From: Alteromonas sp. IB21
GTDB lineage: Bacteria; Pseudomonadota; Gammaproteobacteria; Enterobacterales; Alteromonadaceae
Reading direction: 5' to 3'
Length of the DNA: 64,000 nt
Assembly (NCBI RefSeq): GCF_016405965.1
Contig: NZ_JAEFCD010000023.1
Span: 7,475 to 71,474 of the forward strand
Position numbers and translations under genes: made by a program. The notes under the pieces were generated by a model that had not been told where the DNA came from, did no database searches, and saw only the letters and a list, made by a program, of their open reading frames with translations. This document shows, in pieces, positions 1-10,145 of the stretch (positions within the stretch are counted from its first letter, which is position 1; each line of letters starts with the position of its first letter).

Positions 1-54
<54 letters not shown>

Positions 55-99
55 CATAAGAAACCAGAAAAGTCTTGCTTAGCAAGCTTACCGTACAGA

Positions 100-176
<77 letters not shown>

Positions 177-182
177 CATAAG

Positions 183-208
183 AAACCCAGCATTCGCTGG
201 GTTTTTTT
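183..208 (+). terminator. Rho-independent terminator after the tRNA pair
   Basis: A perfect 9-bp stem AAACCCAGC/GCTGGGTTT with loop ATTC is followed by a T run. It ends the tRNA transcript seven bases after the second CCA. Confidence 0.93.
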
Positions 209-335
209 ATTTCTACTGTTGACTGACTTTTGTCTACATTACAAACAGTAAATTAACGACTACACTACGACGGTGTATGATTATGATCTGAACACGCCAA
301 TTAAATAATTGCATATAAGGTAGTTTGGCCGCGTT

Positions 336-3300
336 ATGATTTCCCGCTTTTTTACTTTTGACGAGCACGCTACCTTACTTGAAGGTGCGTATCACTTTCC
401 CTTGGTTGTCTTATCACTCTTAGTTGCCATGTTTGCATCGTTTATGGCGTTTAACGTTGCTGAACAAGCGGCTATTACAAAAGACAATCTACGTCGGAAT
501 ATTCTTTTAGGGACTGGAAGTGTCGCGCTAGGCGGCGGGATCTGGTCTATGCATTTTTTAGGTATGACAGCCTTTGAATTGTGCACACCTGTAAGTTACA
601 GCGCTACGCTAACGGGGTTGTCGGCATTACCGGGCGTAGCCGCCGCGTGGGTAGCGCTTTACCTTTTAACTAAGTCGCGTATTAGCGCAGGTGAGATTTT
701 ACTAGGCGGTGTACTGGTTGGTTCAGGTATTGGGACAATGCATTACAGCGGCATGGCAGCAATGGAAATGGCGCCATTGTTGCGATATGACCTTCCTATG
801 TTTGCCTTGTCTATCGTGGTGGCAGTGCTACTCGCTATGCTCGCACTTTGGATAAAATTCGGTATTAAAAAAGCAACAAGGTCGAATAACTTCCTTGGAA
901 AGCACTTAGTATTGGCAAGTGTGGTTATGGGGGGCGCAATATCAGGTATGCACTATACCGGCATGGCTGCCGCTCGATTTGTTTTACCGCCAGGTATGGA
1001 AACATCTACCCAATCATCGGGTATTGCAGTGTTTCTTGCTGTCTCTATCGCCCTTGTTACCCTTACATTAATCACGATGGTATTAGGTATAAGTCTCCTG
1101 TTCAAATACCGCGATGTAATGGTCAGAGCCATTGAAAGCGAGCGGGTTCAAAGAGCAATAACGGATACAGCGGTCGATGCTATCCTCACTGTCGATGACA
1201 AGGGTATCATTAAAACAGCAAACCCAGCGGTTGAAGATATTTATGGTTTCACACCCGATGAATTAGTTGGACAGCATGCTTCAGTCGTTATTCCCCATGA
1301 AAAACGCTATCTATATGGTGACGATTTTTTCAGTCAACGCGTTGTGCCTACAGAACAAGTTATCGGTACCGGGCGAGAAGCAGAAATATTAAGGAAAAAT
1401 GGTGAGAAGATACCTGTCCGCGTTGGAGTGGGGGCCACCAAATTAGATGGGAAAACAGTCTTCGTCTCTTTTGTTTCCGATTTGCGTAAAAGAAAAGAAA
1501 TGGAAAATGCGCTTCGAGAAAGTGAAGCTAAATTTAGAAGTCTAATTTCCAATATTCCCGGTGTGGCTTACCGTTGTCTTGTTAATCCAGATTGGCCGAT
1601 GGTTTTTATTAGTGATGCAGTAATAGAACTTACAGGCTATCCTCCCGAAGATTTTGTTTTGCCCAGTCCTAAACGTTCGTTTTCAGAGCTTTACCACCCC
1701 GATGATGTGGAAATGTTTTCAAATATTGATAGCGACGCTGGCGGGTTTTCATTTGAATACCGCATTATTGCAAAGTCTGGCGACGTGAAATGGGTAACAG
1801 AACATGGCGTCCACGTTAAAGACGATGATGGAAACGTACTATATATGGATGGCTTCATCTCGGATATAACGCATAGGCGCGTTATGGAAGAAGAGCTTAA
1901 AGCTGCAAAAGAAAAAGCAGAGTTAGCGGCAGCAACTCGCACCGCATTTCTTGCAAATATGAGTCACGAGATCCGCACGCCAATGAATGCCATTATTGGC
2001 TTTAGTGATCTCATGCTTGGTGAAGAATTATTAGACGAGCAAAAATCTCACCTTACCACCATAAATCGCTCAGCGCGGTCCCTTCTTCATCTACTAAACG
2101 ACATTTTAGATAGCGCTAAATTAGACAAAGGGAAGCTCGAATTGGATTATCGGGATTTTCTTATTCGTGAAGAGCTCGATTTGGTCGTATCAACATTCTG
2201 GTTAGAAGCCAAACGGAAAAAAGTTGAATTAATCCTTCATGTGGATGAACACGTCGCTGCATGCTATCGAGGTGTGCCCGAGCGTATTCGACAAGTCCTC
2301 AATAACTTGATTGGAAATGCGGTCAAATTTACCCATCAAGGCAAAGTGGTCATTAATGTAAAAAGTGATGAAGATTTTGTTTGTTTTGATGTGGTAGATA
2401 CCGGTATTGGTATGACTAAAGAGCAACTTGACAGGGTTTTTGACCCCTTTTCACAAGCCGACGCGTCGATGAGCAGGAAATACGGTGGCACAGGATTAGG
2501 AACGACAATTTCTAAACAGCTCGTGGAGTTAATGGGTGGTACTATTTGCGCAAAAAGCGAAGAAAACAAAGGGTCCACATTTTCCTTTAAGCTTCCGCTT
2601 GAAGCTACAGAATTTTCTGAAAATAGTGTGCCTGCAGGTAGTGAAAAAACAACGTATCTTGACGTTATCTTGAAGGTATTGGTCGTTGACGACGTTTTGC
2701 AAAATATAGAGTTGCTCACGCTGTTGCTTACACGCTCTGGTCATATGGTAGAAACTGCATCAAATGGCGTAGAAGCATTGGAAAAAATGCGCGAGCAAGC
2801 CTTTGATATCGTTTTGATGGATTTACAAATGCCGGAAATGGATGGTTTAGAGGCAGCAAAACAACGAAGGCTATTTGAAAAAGAACAGGGACTACCAGCT
2901 ACCCCAATCATTGCTTTGACGGCCAGCGTACTCGTTCAAGATAAACACGCGGCCCAGCAAGCGGGCATGGAAGGCTTCGCGAATAAGCCTGTAGATTTTT
3001 CTTCATTAATGGATGAGATGGCACGAGTGCTGAACGTAAAAAGCCGCAAAACCTCAGTGCACAGTGAAGAGCCGTCACAAGGAAATTCTGTGTCTACTCT
3101 CGTGGCTGAAAAAAACATCATAGACATAAACAAAGCGATTGAGTTATGGGGCAGTGAAGAAGTGGTTCTTCGAGAATTAGACAAATTTACGTCTTCGTGT
3201 CGTGACCAAATAAACGAATTGATGAATACAGCCATAAGAGAAGATTACGCTAATGTAACGACACAGGCACACCGATTAAAAGGTACATCAGGTAACTTGG

Positions 3301-3671
3301 GTTTAACAACATTCTTTAAAATAGCAAGCGAGATTGAGTCTCAAGCCCTCAAATCGACGGTGAATATAGATGACATTACCGCTTTAAGAGAGGCGTTAGA
3401 TAAAATTGAATTAATGTTGAGCGAGTCCCCACTTTATGCCGAAGATGTTATAAATGAAATCATCGACAACGAACTCATCCTCGAACACCTCAAGACGTTG
3501 CTGACAAGCGTTGAACAAAACATGGTCAACGAAGAGGAGTTGGTCGTTTTGCGTGAGGCCGCGCAAACAACGTATAACGATGAGGTTAGCCAAATACTCC
3601 TTGATATTGATGATTTTGAGTTTGAACTAGCGCAAAAGGGTATCAGAGCGCTCATCGAAAAGTTAAAGTAG
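336..3671 (+). CDS. MHYT-PAS-PAS hybrid sensor histidine kinase with REC and Hpt domains
   Basis: This is an inner-membrane hybrid sensor kinase of 1111 aa. An N-terminal 7-TM MHYT domain (about 1-250) carries three MH[FY]xGM repeats near residues 72, 138 and 208; MHYT domains are proposed to bind metal and sense diatomic gases. Two PAS domains follow (about 270-390 and 395-515), then HisKA with His544 in SHEIRTP, HATPase (about 650-765; G boxes DTGIGM and GTGLGTT), a receiver with Asp829 in LMDLQMP, and an Hpt domain with His979 in AHRLKG. All phosphorelay residues are present. Fourteen bases separate it from the next gene, a REC-HD-GYP regulator, so the pair probably forms a phosphorelay controlling c-di-GMP. 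The ribosome-binding site is weak. Confidence 0.93.
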   Translation: MISRFFTFDEHATLLEGAYHFPLVVLSLLVAMFASFMAFNVAEQAAITKDNLRRNILLGTGSVALGGGIWSMHFLGMTAFELCTPVSYSATLTGLSALPGVAAAWVALYLLTKSRISAGEILLGGVLVGSGIGTMHYSGMAAMEMAPLLRYDLPMFALSIVVAVLLAMLALWIKFGIKKATRSNNFLGKHLVLASVVMGGAISGMHYTGMAAARFVLPPGMETSTQSSGIAVFLAVSIALVTLTLITMVLGISLLFKYRDVMVRAIESERVQRAITDTAVDAILTVDDKGIIKTANPAVEDIYGFTPDELVGQHASVVIPHEKRYLYGDDFFSQRVVPTEQVIGTGREAEILRKNGEKIPVRVGVGATKLDGKTVFVSFVSDLRKRKEMENALRESEAKFRSLISNIPGVAYRCLVNPDWPMVFISDAVIELTGYPPEDFVLPSPKRSFSELYHPDDVEMFSNIDSDAGGFSFEYRIIAKSGDVKWVTEHGVHVKDDDGNVLYMDGFISDITHRRVMEEELKAAKEKAELAAATRTAFLANMSHEIRTPMNAIIGFSDLMLGEELLDEQKSHLTTINRSARSLLHLLNDILDSAKLDKGKLELDYRDFLIREELDLVVSTFWLEAKRKKVELILHVDEHVAACYRGVPERIRQVLNNLIGNAVKFTHQGKVVINVKSDEDFVCFDVVDTGIGMTKEQLDRVFDPFSQADASMSRKYGGTGLGTTISKQLVELMGGTICAKSEENKGSTFSFKLPLEATEFSENSVPAGSEKTTYLDVILKVLVVDDVLQNIELLTLLLTRSGHMVETASNGVEALEKMREQAFDIVLMDLQMPEMDGLEAAKQRRLFEKEQGLPATPIIALTASVLVQDKHAAQQAGMEGFANKPVDFSSLMDEMARVLNVKSRKTSVHSEEPSQGNSVSTLVAEKNIIDINKAIELWGSEEVVLRELDKFTSSCRDQINELMNTAIREDYANVTTQAHRLKGTSGNLGLTTFFKIASEIESQALKSTVNIDDITALREALDKIELMLSESPLYAEDVINEIIDNELILEHLKTLLTSVEQNMVNEEELVVLREAAQTTYNDEVSQILLDIDDFEFELAQKGIRALIEKLK

Positions 3672-3685
3672 TTTAGAGATACGGC

Positions 3686-4687
3686 ATGTTAGACATTGAA
3701 ATTGCACAACCAACATTACTTCTTGTTGACGACGAGCCCGTTAACCTTCGCGTTTTAAAGCGGCTTCTCGAGTCAGAATGTCAGCTGATATTCGCAAAAA
3801 ATGGTGAAGAGGCGATTAAGCTCGCAGAGACTAGGCTACCTAATTTAATTCTCCTCGATGTGATGATGCCAGGGTTAACGGGTTTTGAAGTATGCCGTCA
3901 TCTAAAGCAGCAAAACAAAACCAAGCATATTCCTATTATTTTTGTTACTGCTTTAAATGATGAGCATGATGAAGCCGAGGGCTTTGATGCTGGTGCAGTT
4001 GACTATATCACTAAGCCGATATCTCCAGCTATTGTAAGAGCACGGGTGAAAACACACCTTAGCCTTGTGCAAGCAGATGAGTTGCTTAACAGTCGTCTTC
4101 AGGTTGTGCAACGATTGGGTAAAGCGGCGGAGTATAAAGATAACGAAACCGGTATGCACGTCATGCGCATGAGTCATTTTGCTAAAGAGTTGGCACTCGC
4201 CTACGGGCTGACAGCACAGCAGGCAGAAATATTACTACATGCAGCCCCTATGCATGATATAGGAAAAATAGGCATTGCCGACAGTATCATGCTCAAGCCA
4301 GGTAAATTGACCGACGAAGAATTTGCGACCATGAAGCATCACCCTGAGATAGGGGCCGAAATTATTGGTGATTGTGGTGACTCTGTTTTGTTAAATGTCG
4401 CTAAGTCTGTATCGTTAACTCACCATGAAAAGTGGGATGGCACTGGCTATCCTAAAGGGTTAACAGGTGAGGATATTCCTATTGAAGGGCGTATTTGTGC
4501 CATTGCTGATGTGTTTGACGCACTGACCAGTAAGCGGCCGTATAAAGAAGCATGGAGTATCGAGGCAACTGTAGATTTTCTGAAGAGTCAAAAAGGTAAG
4601 CATTTTGAACCTAGATTGGTAGACCTAATGATAGAGATATTGCCCAAAATCTTGGAGATAAGAGCAACCTTCAAAGACGAAGAGTAA
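3686..4687 (+). CDS. Response regulator with HD-GYP c-di-GMP phosphodiesterase domain
   Basis: The protein has 333 aa. An N-terminal receiver (about 10-125) carries Asp58 in LLDVMMP and the conserved Lys in TKP. An HD-GYP domain (about 145-325) shows HDIGKIGI, the HHPEIG segment, HHEKWDGTGYP and the IADVFDALT motif, so the metal ligands and GYP motif are intact. HD-GYP proteins hydrolyse c-di-GMP, usually to pGpG or GMP. It is co-transcribed with the upstream hybrid kinase (14-nt gap) and is its likely output. The signal sensed cannot be read from sequence. Confidence 0.94.
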   Translation: MLDIEIAQPTLLLVDDEPVNLRVLKRLLESECQLIFAKNGEEAIKLAETRLPNLILLDVMMPGLTGFEVCRHLKQQNKTKHIPIIFVTALNDEHDEAEGFDAGAVDYITKPISPAIVRARVKTHLSLVQADELLNSRLQVVQRLGKAAEYKDNETGMHVMRMSHFAKELALAYGLTAQQAEILLHAAPMHDIGKIGIADSIMLKPGKLTDEEFATMKHHPEIGAEIIGDCGDSVLLNVAKSVSLTHHEKWDGTGYPKGLTGEDIPIEGRICAIADVFDALTSKRPYKEAWSIEATVDFLKSQKGKHFEPRLVDLMIEILPKILEIRATFKDEE

Positions 4688-4697
4688 GTATTGGCTG

Positions 4698-4726
4698 TTG
4701 CTTAATGTGTCACCTGTACGTATAAT
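4698..4726 (+). promoter_or_regulatory. Strong sigma-70 promoter for a predicted small RNA
   Basis: TTGCTT (4698-4703) and a perfect TATAAT (4721-4726) are separated by exactly 17 bp. This places a start site near 4733, just after the HD-GYP stop codon and about 260 bp ahead of rimP. Confidence 0.75.
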
Positions 4727-4732
4727 ACATCC

Positions 4733-4909
4733 ATCGAGTGATGAAAGCGGGCTCCCTCAGAGTTCAGAAATGAGTGTTCAGGAAAGTAACGCCTTCATCC
4801 ATAGCAAGCTATCACCTAACGGTGGTTTTACCCATAGGTTTGCAACTGCCCTCGCTGGCAGGTATGGGTTCAGAATTTTAATAAAAGCCCCGCTAGTCCG
4901 GGGCTTTTT
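4733..4909 (+). ncRNA. Predicted structured small RNA of about 180 nt, family not recognised
   Basis: The segment lies between a consensus promoter and a strong terminator. Predicted helices in order: GATGAAAGCG (4740-4749) with CGCCTTCATC (4790-4799), one mismatch; ATAG/CTAT (4801-4812); CACC/GGTG (4813-4824); CCCATA/TATGGG (4831-4868) enclosing CTGCC/GGCAG (4846-4861); and the terminator stem at 4883-4908. The only ORF across it has no ribosome-binding site and an unconvincing product. Its ends do not match 6S, SRP, tmRNA or RNase P RNA as far as I recognise them. It could instead be an unusually long structured leader of rimP. Confidence 0.5.
4883..4909 (+). terminator. Rho-independent terminator ahead of rimP
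   Basis: A 10-bp stem AAAAGCCCCG/CGGGGCTTTT with a 6-nt loop runs into a T tract. It would end the predicted small RNA, and any read-through from the signalling genes, before rimP. Confidence 0.9.
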
Positions 4910-4924
4910 GTTGTATTAAAACCT

Positions 4925-4980
4925 GGAGTCAGCCTCGCTGAGCCGGGTGATGACAGGTGGGCTTTAGGCCCTTTTTTCGT
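4925..4980 (+). promoter_or_regulatory. rimP leader with attenuator-like hairpins
   Basis: Hairpin TCAGC/GCTGA (4929-4941) is followed by GGGC-TTTAG-GCCC (4959-4971) and six T residues, a small intrinsic-terminator shape, only 8 nt before the rimP Shine-Dalgarno. A rimP leader with premature termination is a described gammaproteobacterial RNA element. Assignment here rests on position and shape only. Confidence 0.5.
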
Positions 4981-4995
4981 TTTTGGAGGTTTGCA

Positions 4996-5454
4996 TTGGC
5001 AAAACTTGAAGAGAAACTAACCGAAATGTTAGAGCCAGGTGTGGAAGCGCTGGGTTTCGAGCTGGTTGGTATCGAGTTTGTTCGAGCGGGGAAACATTCG
5101 ATTCTTCGTGTTTTTATTGATCATGAAAACGGTATTACCGTAGATGATTGTGCAGATGTAAGTCATCAGGTTAGCGCAATTTTGGATGTAGAAGATCCAA
5201 TAAGTACTGAATATAACTTGGAAGTGTCATCACCAGGTATGGACAGACCGCTTTTCAAAGAAAAGCACTACATTGAGTCTGTGGGTGAAGTAGTTCAAGT
5301 TCGTTTGTCTATGCCGATGGGAGACAGACGTAATTTTAAAGGCAAAGTACTTGCTTGCGAAGACGGCATGATAAGTATTGAAGTGGACGGCCAGCAGTTC
5401 CAGTTAGCTGTGGCGAATATCGAAAAAGGTAACGTTGTTCCCACGTTCGATTAA
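4996..5454 (+). CDS. rimP: Ribosome maturation factor RimP
   Basis: RimP assists late assembly of the 30S subunit. The 152-aa product matches the usual length (about 150 aa) and family pattern: an N-terminal alpha/beta domain with FELVGIEF and the LEVSSPGMDRPL segment, then a C-terminal Sm-like beta domain. I place the start at TTG 4996 because a clean GGAGG (4985-4989) lies six bases upstream and the N-terminus then reads like other RimP proteins (AKLEEKL). A longer frame from GTG 4957 would translate through the leader hairpin and is unlikely. First gene of the rimP-nusA-infB operon. Confidence 0.95.
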   Translation: MAKLEEKLTEMLEPGVEALGFELVGIEFVRAGKHSILRVFIDHENGITVDDCADVSHQVSAILDVEDPISTEYNLEVSSPGMDRPLFKEKHYIESVGEVVQVRLSMPMGDRRNFKGKVLACEDGMISIEVDGQQFQLAVANIEKGNVVPTFD

Positions 5455-5499
5455 CGGAACAGCTCTGCTTTCATCGAAGAAGGCAAAAGTGAGGCGAAA

Positions 5500-6996
5500 A
5501 TGAATAAAGAAATTTTGTTAGTGGCGGAAGCCGTTTCAAATGAAAAACAAGTGCCTAGAGAGAAAATTTTTGAAGCGCTAGAGTTTGCAATTGCCAGCGC
5601 AACGAAAAAGAAAAACGAAGGCGAAATTGAAGTTCGTGTAAGCATCGACAGATCGACAGGTGACTTTGACACATTCCGTCGCTGGTTAGTAATTCCAGAT
5701 GATCAAGAACAGGAAAATCCATTTGCCGAAATTACGATTTCTGCGGCGCAAATCGACGAACCTGAGATACAACTTGGCGATTATGTAGAAGAACAGATTG
5801 AATCTATAAAATTCGACCGCATAACTACGCAAACCGCTAAGCAAGTTATTGTTCAAAAAGTACGTGAAGCTGAGCGTCAGCAGATGATTGCTGAGTATGA
5901 AGACAAAGTCGGTGAGCTGGTAACAGGTACGGTTAAGAAAGTTAACCGCGATAACATTATCATTGATTTAGGTAACAATGCTGAAGGTGTTATTTATCGC
6001 GATGATATGCTTCCTCGCGAAACCTTCCGTCCGGGTGACCGCGTACGCGGCCTGCTATACGTAATTCGTCCAGAAGCGCGCGGTGCACAGTTATTTATCA
6101 GTCGTACGCATCCAGATATGCTAGTTGAACTATTCCGCTTAGAAGTGCCAGAAATAGCGGAAGAAACACTAGAAATTAAATCTGCAGCTCGCGATCCTGG
6201 TTCTCGTGCAAAAATTGCCGTTAAAACTAACGACAAACGTTTAGATCCAGTGGGTGCGTGTGTGGGTATGCGTGGTTCACGTGTACAAGCCGTGTCGGGT
6301 GAACTTGGCGGTGAGCGTGTTGATATCGTGCTTTGGGATGAAAATCCAGCGCAATTCGTTATCAATGCAATGGCACCAGCTGAGGTAGCGTCTATTGTTG
6401 TGGACGAAGACAGCAACACGATGGACGTCGCCGTTGAAGCAGACAACTTAGCGCAAGCAATTGGCCGTAGTGGTCAAAACGTGCGCCTAGCTAGCCAACT
6501 GACTGGCTGGGAGCTTAACGTGATGACGGTTGACGATCTCAACAAGAAACACGAAGAAGAAAACGCGAAGGTACTTAATCTATTTACTGCTGGTTTGGAC
6601 ATCGATGAAGAGTTTGCGTCTGTCCTAGTAGATGAAGGCTTTACAACACTAGAAGAAGTGGCATATGTGCCGGCAAGTGAACTTCTAGCGGTTGAAGGGT
6701 TAGATGAAGAAATGGTTGAAGAGCTGCGCAACAGAGCGCGTGCTTTCTTAACCACGCGTGCACTAGCAAACGAAGAATCGCTTGAAGGTGCAGAACCTAC
6801 CGAAGCCTTATTAAATCTTGAAGGTATGAGTAAACACGTGGCTTATGTGTTGGCCAGCCGCGGTGTTACTGACCTAGAAGAATTAGCAGAACAAGGTACC
6901 GATGATATCAGTGATATCGATGAACTAGACGATGAGAAAGCCGGTGCATTAATCATGGCGGCTCGTAATATCGTATGGTTCAGTGAAGAAGAGTAA
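5500..6996 (+). CDS. nusA: Transcription termination/antitermination factor NusA
   Basis: NusA binds RNA polymerase and modulates pausing, termination and antitermination. The 498-aa product is close to the 495 aa of E. coli NusA. Order: N-terminal RNAP-binding domain (about 1-125), S1 domain with [16 protein letters not shown] (about 135-200), two KH domains ([12 protein letters not shown] and [12 protein letters not shown]), and two C-terminal acidic helix-hairpin repeats (about 365-490), the gammaproteobacterial arrangement. GAGG precedes the ATG. It lies 45 nt after rimP and 24 nt before infB, as in the conserved operon. Confidence 0.98.
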   Translation: MNKEILLVAEAVSNEKQVPREKIFEALEFAIASATKKKNEGEIEVRVSIDRSTGDFDTFRRWLVIPDDQEQENPFAEITISAAQIDEPEIQLGDYVEEQIESIKFDRITTQTAKQVIVQKVREAERQQMIAEYEDKVGELVTGTVKKVNRDNIIIDLGNNAEGVIYRDDMLPRETFRPGDRVRGLLYVIRPEARGAQLFISRTHPDMLVELFRLEVPEIAEETLEIKSAARDPGSRAKIAVKTNDKRLDPVGACVGMRGSRVQAVSGELGGERVDIVLWDENPAQFVINAMAPAEVASIVVDEDSNTMDVAVEADNLAQAIGRSGQNVRLASQLTGWELNVMTVDDLNKKHEEENAKVLNLFTAGLDIDEEFASVLVDEGFTTLEEVAYVPASELLAVEGLDEEMVEELRNRARAFLTTRALANEESLEGAEPTEALLNLEGMSKHVAYVLASRGVTDLEELAEQGTDDISDIDELDDEKAGALIMAARNIVWFSEEE

Positions 6997-7020
6997 GGTC
7001 AACAGGGGGAAAATTACGTA

Positions 7021-9627
7021 ATGGCAGATGTATCTATTGAAAAGCTCGCCAGCGACATTGGTACGACCGTTGACCGATTGGTTGGCCAGTTTAAAGACGC
7101 GGGTATCTCTAAGAGTGCCGGCGATCAGGTAAACGAAGACGAGAAACAAAAACTATTGGATCATTTAAGTAAGCAACACGGCAGCGCAGCTGAACCAACG
7201 CGCATGACACTTAAGCGTAAGACAACAAGCACACTAAGTGTTGGTAAGTCTAAAGAAGTGAAAGTAGAAGTACGCAAAAAGCGCACTTACGTTAAGCGTA
7301 GCGACATTGAAGAACAGCAGCGCCAAGCGGAAGAAGAGGCGAAGCGTCTTGAAGAAGAAGCACGTCTGAAGCGTGAAGCAGAAGAGAAAGCTGCGGCGGA
7401 AGCGAAAAAAGCAGCTGAAGAAAAAGCGCGTAAAGCACAAGAAGCGAAAAAAGCGGCTGAGGAAGAGCGCGCTCGTCGTGCTGAGCAAGCGAAAAAAGAA
7501 GCAGAGGCACGTAAGAAAGACGAGCCTGAATTAAGCGAAGCTGAGAAAGCAGAAGCGGAAGCGGCTCGCCAAGAAGAAGAACGTTTACGCAAAGCGCAAG
7601 AAGAAGAAGCGCAGAAGAAGCTTGAGGAAGACGCAAAGAAAGCGGCTGAAGAAGCGCGTAAACTAGCGGAAGAAAACGAGCGTCGCTGGAAAGAAGAAGA
7701 AGAGCGTCGTAAGAAAGCAGAAGCAGAAGAAGTTCACTTGCACTCTAATCGTTATGCGCAAGAAGCAGAAGACGAAGAAGATATGCAGGTTGAGCGTTCA
7801 TCTCGTCGTCGTCGTAAGTCGAAGAAAAACGCCGGTGAACATCTTAAGCAAGGCTTTAACAAGCCAGCAGCACCTGTCGAGCGTGTTGTTAAGCTTGGCG
7901 CAACCATCACCGTAGGCGAATTGGCAAGTAAGCTTGCTATTAAGTCTAACGAAGTTATCAAAACGATGATGAAGATGGGCGAAATGGCAACCATTAACCA
8001 AGTACTAGACCAAGATACTGCGGTACTAGTTATTGAAGAAATGGGCCATAAATACGAGCTTGTAAACGACAATGCGTTAGAAGACGAGTTGTTAGCAGAG
8101 GGCATGGATGGCATCAAAAGTAGTCGTGCACCTGTTGTAACTATTATGGGTCACGTTGACCATGGTAAAACATCATTACTTGACTACATTCGCCGCGCGA
8201 AGGTAGCAGATGGTGAAGCGGGTGGTATTACTCAGCACATCGGTGCCTATAAAGTAGAAACGGACAACGGTGAAATCACGTTCCTTGATACACCTGGACA
8301 CGCTGCATTTACAGCGATGCGTGCTCGTGGTGCTACGGCAACAGATATCGTTATCTTGGTTGTTGCTGCTGATGACGGTGTAATGCCGCAAACGAAAGAA
8401 GCGGTACAGCACGCTCGTGCTGCTGGCGTACCTCTTATCGTTGCAGTGAACAAAATGGATAAAGAAACAGCCGATCCAGATCGCGTCAAAACTGAGCTAT
8501 CTCAACTTGAAGTTATCTCAGAAGAGTGGGGCGGTGAGCACCAGTTCTGTAACGTATCGGCTAAAACCGGTATGGGCATTGATGGCCTCTTAGAAGCTAT
8601 CGTTCTGCAAGCAGAGCTGCTTGATTTGCAAGCGGTCGCTGAAGGCCCTGGCCGAGGTATTGTTATCGAGTCTCGCCTTGACAAAGGTCGTGGTCCGGTA
8701 GCTTCAGTATTGGTTCAGGAAGGTCAATTACGTCCTGGCGATATCCTGCTGTGTGGTGAAGAGTACGGACGCGTTCGTGCTATGCGCGACGAAAATGGTC
8801 AAGACATGAAAGTTGCAGGCCCGTCTACACCAGTAGAAGTACTTGGCTTGTCAGGTGTCCCTGTCGCAGGTGAAGATGCCGCTGTTGTTAAAGATGAGCG
8901 TAAAGCTCGTGAAGTTGCCGCCAAGCGCCATCAGAAGAAGCGTGAGCTTAAACTCGCTCGTCAGCAAAAAGCGAAACTTGAAAACATGTTTGCAAACATG
9001 GAGTCAGGTGATGTGAGCGAACTTAACATCGTGCTTAAAGCCGATGTACAGGGCTCTGTTGAAGCGATTTCTGAATCACTTGTTAAGCTTTCTACTGCTG
9101 AAGTTAAAGTGAACATTGTAGGTAGCGGTGTAGGTGGTATTACTGAAACTGACGCAACCCTTGCGGCTGCATCAGGTGCTATCGTACTTGGCTTTAACGT
9201 TCGTGCCGATGCAACAGCACGTCGCGTATTAGAAGCAGAAGAAATCGATTTACGTTACTACAGCGTTATCTACAACCTAATTGATGAAGTTAAAGCGGCC
9301 ATGAGTGGTATGCTTGCACCAGAATTCAAGCAGGAAATCATTGGTCTTGCAGAAGTACGTGATGTGTTCAAGTCACCGAAACTTGGTGCAATTGCCGGCT
9401 GTATGGTTACCGAAGGTAACGTTAAGCGTAGTAACCCAATCCGTGTACTTCGTGACAACGTAGTAATTTACGAAGGTGAGCTTGAGTCACTGCGTCGCTT
9501 TAAAGACGATGTTCAAGACGTTCGTAGCGGTATGGAATGTGGTATTGGCGTTAAAAACTACAATGACGTGAAAGTAGGTGACCAAATTGAGGTCTTCGAA
9601 ATCATTGAGGTTAAACGCGAAATTTAA
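7021..9627 (+). CDS. infB: Translation initiation factor IF-2
   Basis: IF-2 is the GTPase that places fMet-tRNA on the 30S subunit; the fMet tRNA genes lie at the start of this window. The 868-aa protein has an IF2_N domain (about 1-50), a long charged A/E/K/R-rich linker (about 85-255), a second IF2_N-like segment (about 290-340), the G domain with GHVDHGKT near residue 377, DTPGHAAF and NKMD, and the domain II-IV core ending [12 protein letters not shown]. The Lys/Glu-rich linker is encoded by repetitive DNA, which produces many spurious antisense ORFs. Confidence 0.98.
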   Translation: MADVSIEKLASDIGTTVDRLVGQFKDAGISKSAGDQVNEDEKQKLLDHLSKQHGSAAEPTRMTLKRKTTSTLSVGKSKEVKVEVRKKRTYVKRSDIEEQQRQAEEEAKRLEEEARLKREAEEKAAAEAKKAAEEKARKAQEAKKAAEEERARRAEQAKKEAEARKKDEPELSEAEKAEAEAARQEEERLRKAQEEEAQKKLEEDAKKAAEEARKLAEENERRWKEEEERRKKAEAEEVHLHSNRYAQEAEDEEDMQVERSSRRRRKSKKNAGEHLKQGFNKPAAPVERVVKLGATITVGELASKLAIKSNEVIKTMMKMGEMATINQVLDQDTAVLVIEEMGHKYELVNDNALEDELLAEGMDGIKSSRAPVVTIMGHVDHGKTSLLDYIRRAKVADGEAGGITQHIGAYKVETDNGEITFLDTPGHAAFTAMRARGATATDIVILVVAADDGVMPQTKEAVQHARAAGVPLIVAVNKMDKETADPDRVKTELSQLEVISEEWGGEHQFCNVSAKTGMGIDGLLEAIVLQAELLDLQAVAEGPGRGIVIESRLDKGRGPVASVLVQEGQLRPGDILLCGEEYGRVRAMRDENGQDMKVAGPSTPVEVLGLSGVPVAGEDAAVVKDERKAREVAAKRHQKKRELKLARQQKAKLENMFANMESGDVSELNIVLKADVQGSVEAISESLVKLSTAEVKVNIVGSGVGGITETDATLAAASGAIVLGFNVRADATARRVLEAEEIDLRYYSVIYNLIDEVKAAMSGMLAPEFKQEIIGLAEVRDVFKSPKLGAIAGCMVTEGNVKRSNPIRVLRDNVVIYEGELESLRRFKDDVQDVRSGMECGIGVKNYNDVKVGDQIEVFEIIEVKREI

Positions 9628-9655
9628 TTGCCTTAGTTAATTCGGCATGTGAAAG

Positions 9656-9680
9656 ACGGGGGCCGAGTGCTCCCGTTTTT
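9656..9680 (+). terminator. Hairpin terminator between infB and rbfA
   Basis: An 8-bp stem ACGGGGGC/GCTCCCGT (one G-T pair) with loop CGAGT is followed by a T run. It probably reduces, rather than abolishes, expression of rbfA-truB relative to infB. Confidence 0.8.
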
Positions 9681-9743
9681 GTCTGTATCTAAAAAGCAGG
9701 CCTGATGCATGTCTGAAAGTTAAATAAGGAAAGGAGAGTACAA

Positions 9744-10145
9744 ATGGCCCGTGAATTTTCACGTACCGACAGAGTCGCTCAGCAAGTTCATAAAGAAGTG
9801 GCGAGCATTCTGCAAAATGAATATAAGCACCGTGTTGGAGACATGCCATTAATAACTGTCTCTGATGTTGACGTGTCGCGCGACTTAGCGCACGCAAAAA
9901 TCTTTGTGACGATTTACAATAGCACTGAAGAAGAAGGCAAGTTGCAAATTAAGCAGCTTGTTGAATACAAGAAATTTATTCGCAGTATCCTAGCTAAACG
10001 TCTTCGCATGCGTTCAGTACCCGACCTTCATTTTTTCGAAGACAGGTCAATTATTGAAGGTATGCGCATTTCTAATCTTGTGTCACAGACCATTGCAAAA
10101 GATGAGTCAAAGCGCGAGCAAGACGATTCACAAGAGCAGGAGTAG
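9744..10145 (+). CDS. rbfA: 30S ribosome-binding factor RbfA
   Basis: RbfA is a KH-fold factor for 16S rRNA 5'-end maturation and cold adaptation. The 133-aa product begins MAREFSRTDRVAQQVHKE, contains the VTISDVxxSxD-like segment (TVSDVDVSRDLAHAKIFV) and the RMRSVPDLHF motif. It starts behind a good AGGAGAG. It shares a junction with truB: the TAG stop is directly followed by the truB ATG, so translation is probably coupled. Confidence 0.97.
   Translation: MAREFSRTDRVAQQVHKEVASILQNEYKHRVGDMPLITVSDVDVSRDLAHAKIFVTIYNSTEEEGKLQIKQLVEYKKFIRSILAKRLRMRSVPDLHFFEDRSIIEGMRISNLVSQTIAKDESKREQDDSQEQE

Noticed and set aside
4733..4909. 6S RNA (ssrS)
   Set aside because: A short stretch (GCGGGC, CCC, CTCAG order) recalls the 5' half of 6S RNA, but the long 5'-3' closing helix and central bubble are absent. 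The helices seen are local.
4698..4919. A 73-codon ORF across the predicted small RNA
   Set aside because: It starts inside the -35 box region, has no ribosome-binding site and runs into the terminator. The product has no recognisable features.
7234..7636. Several antisense ORFs inside infB
   Set aside because: They arise from the repetitive Lys/Glu/Ala codons of the IF-2 linker read backwards. They are low-complexity shadows.
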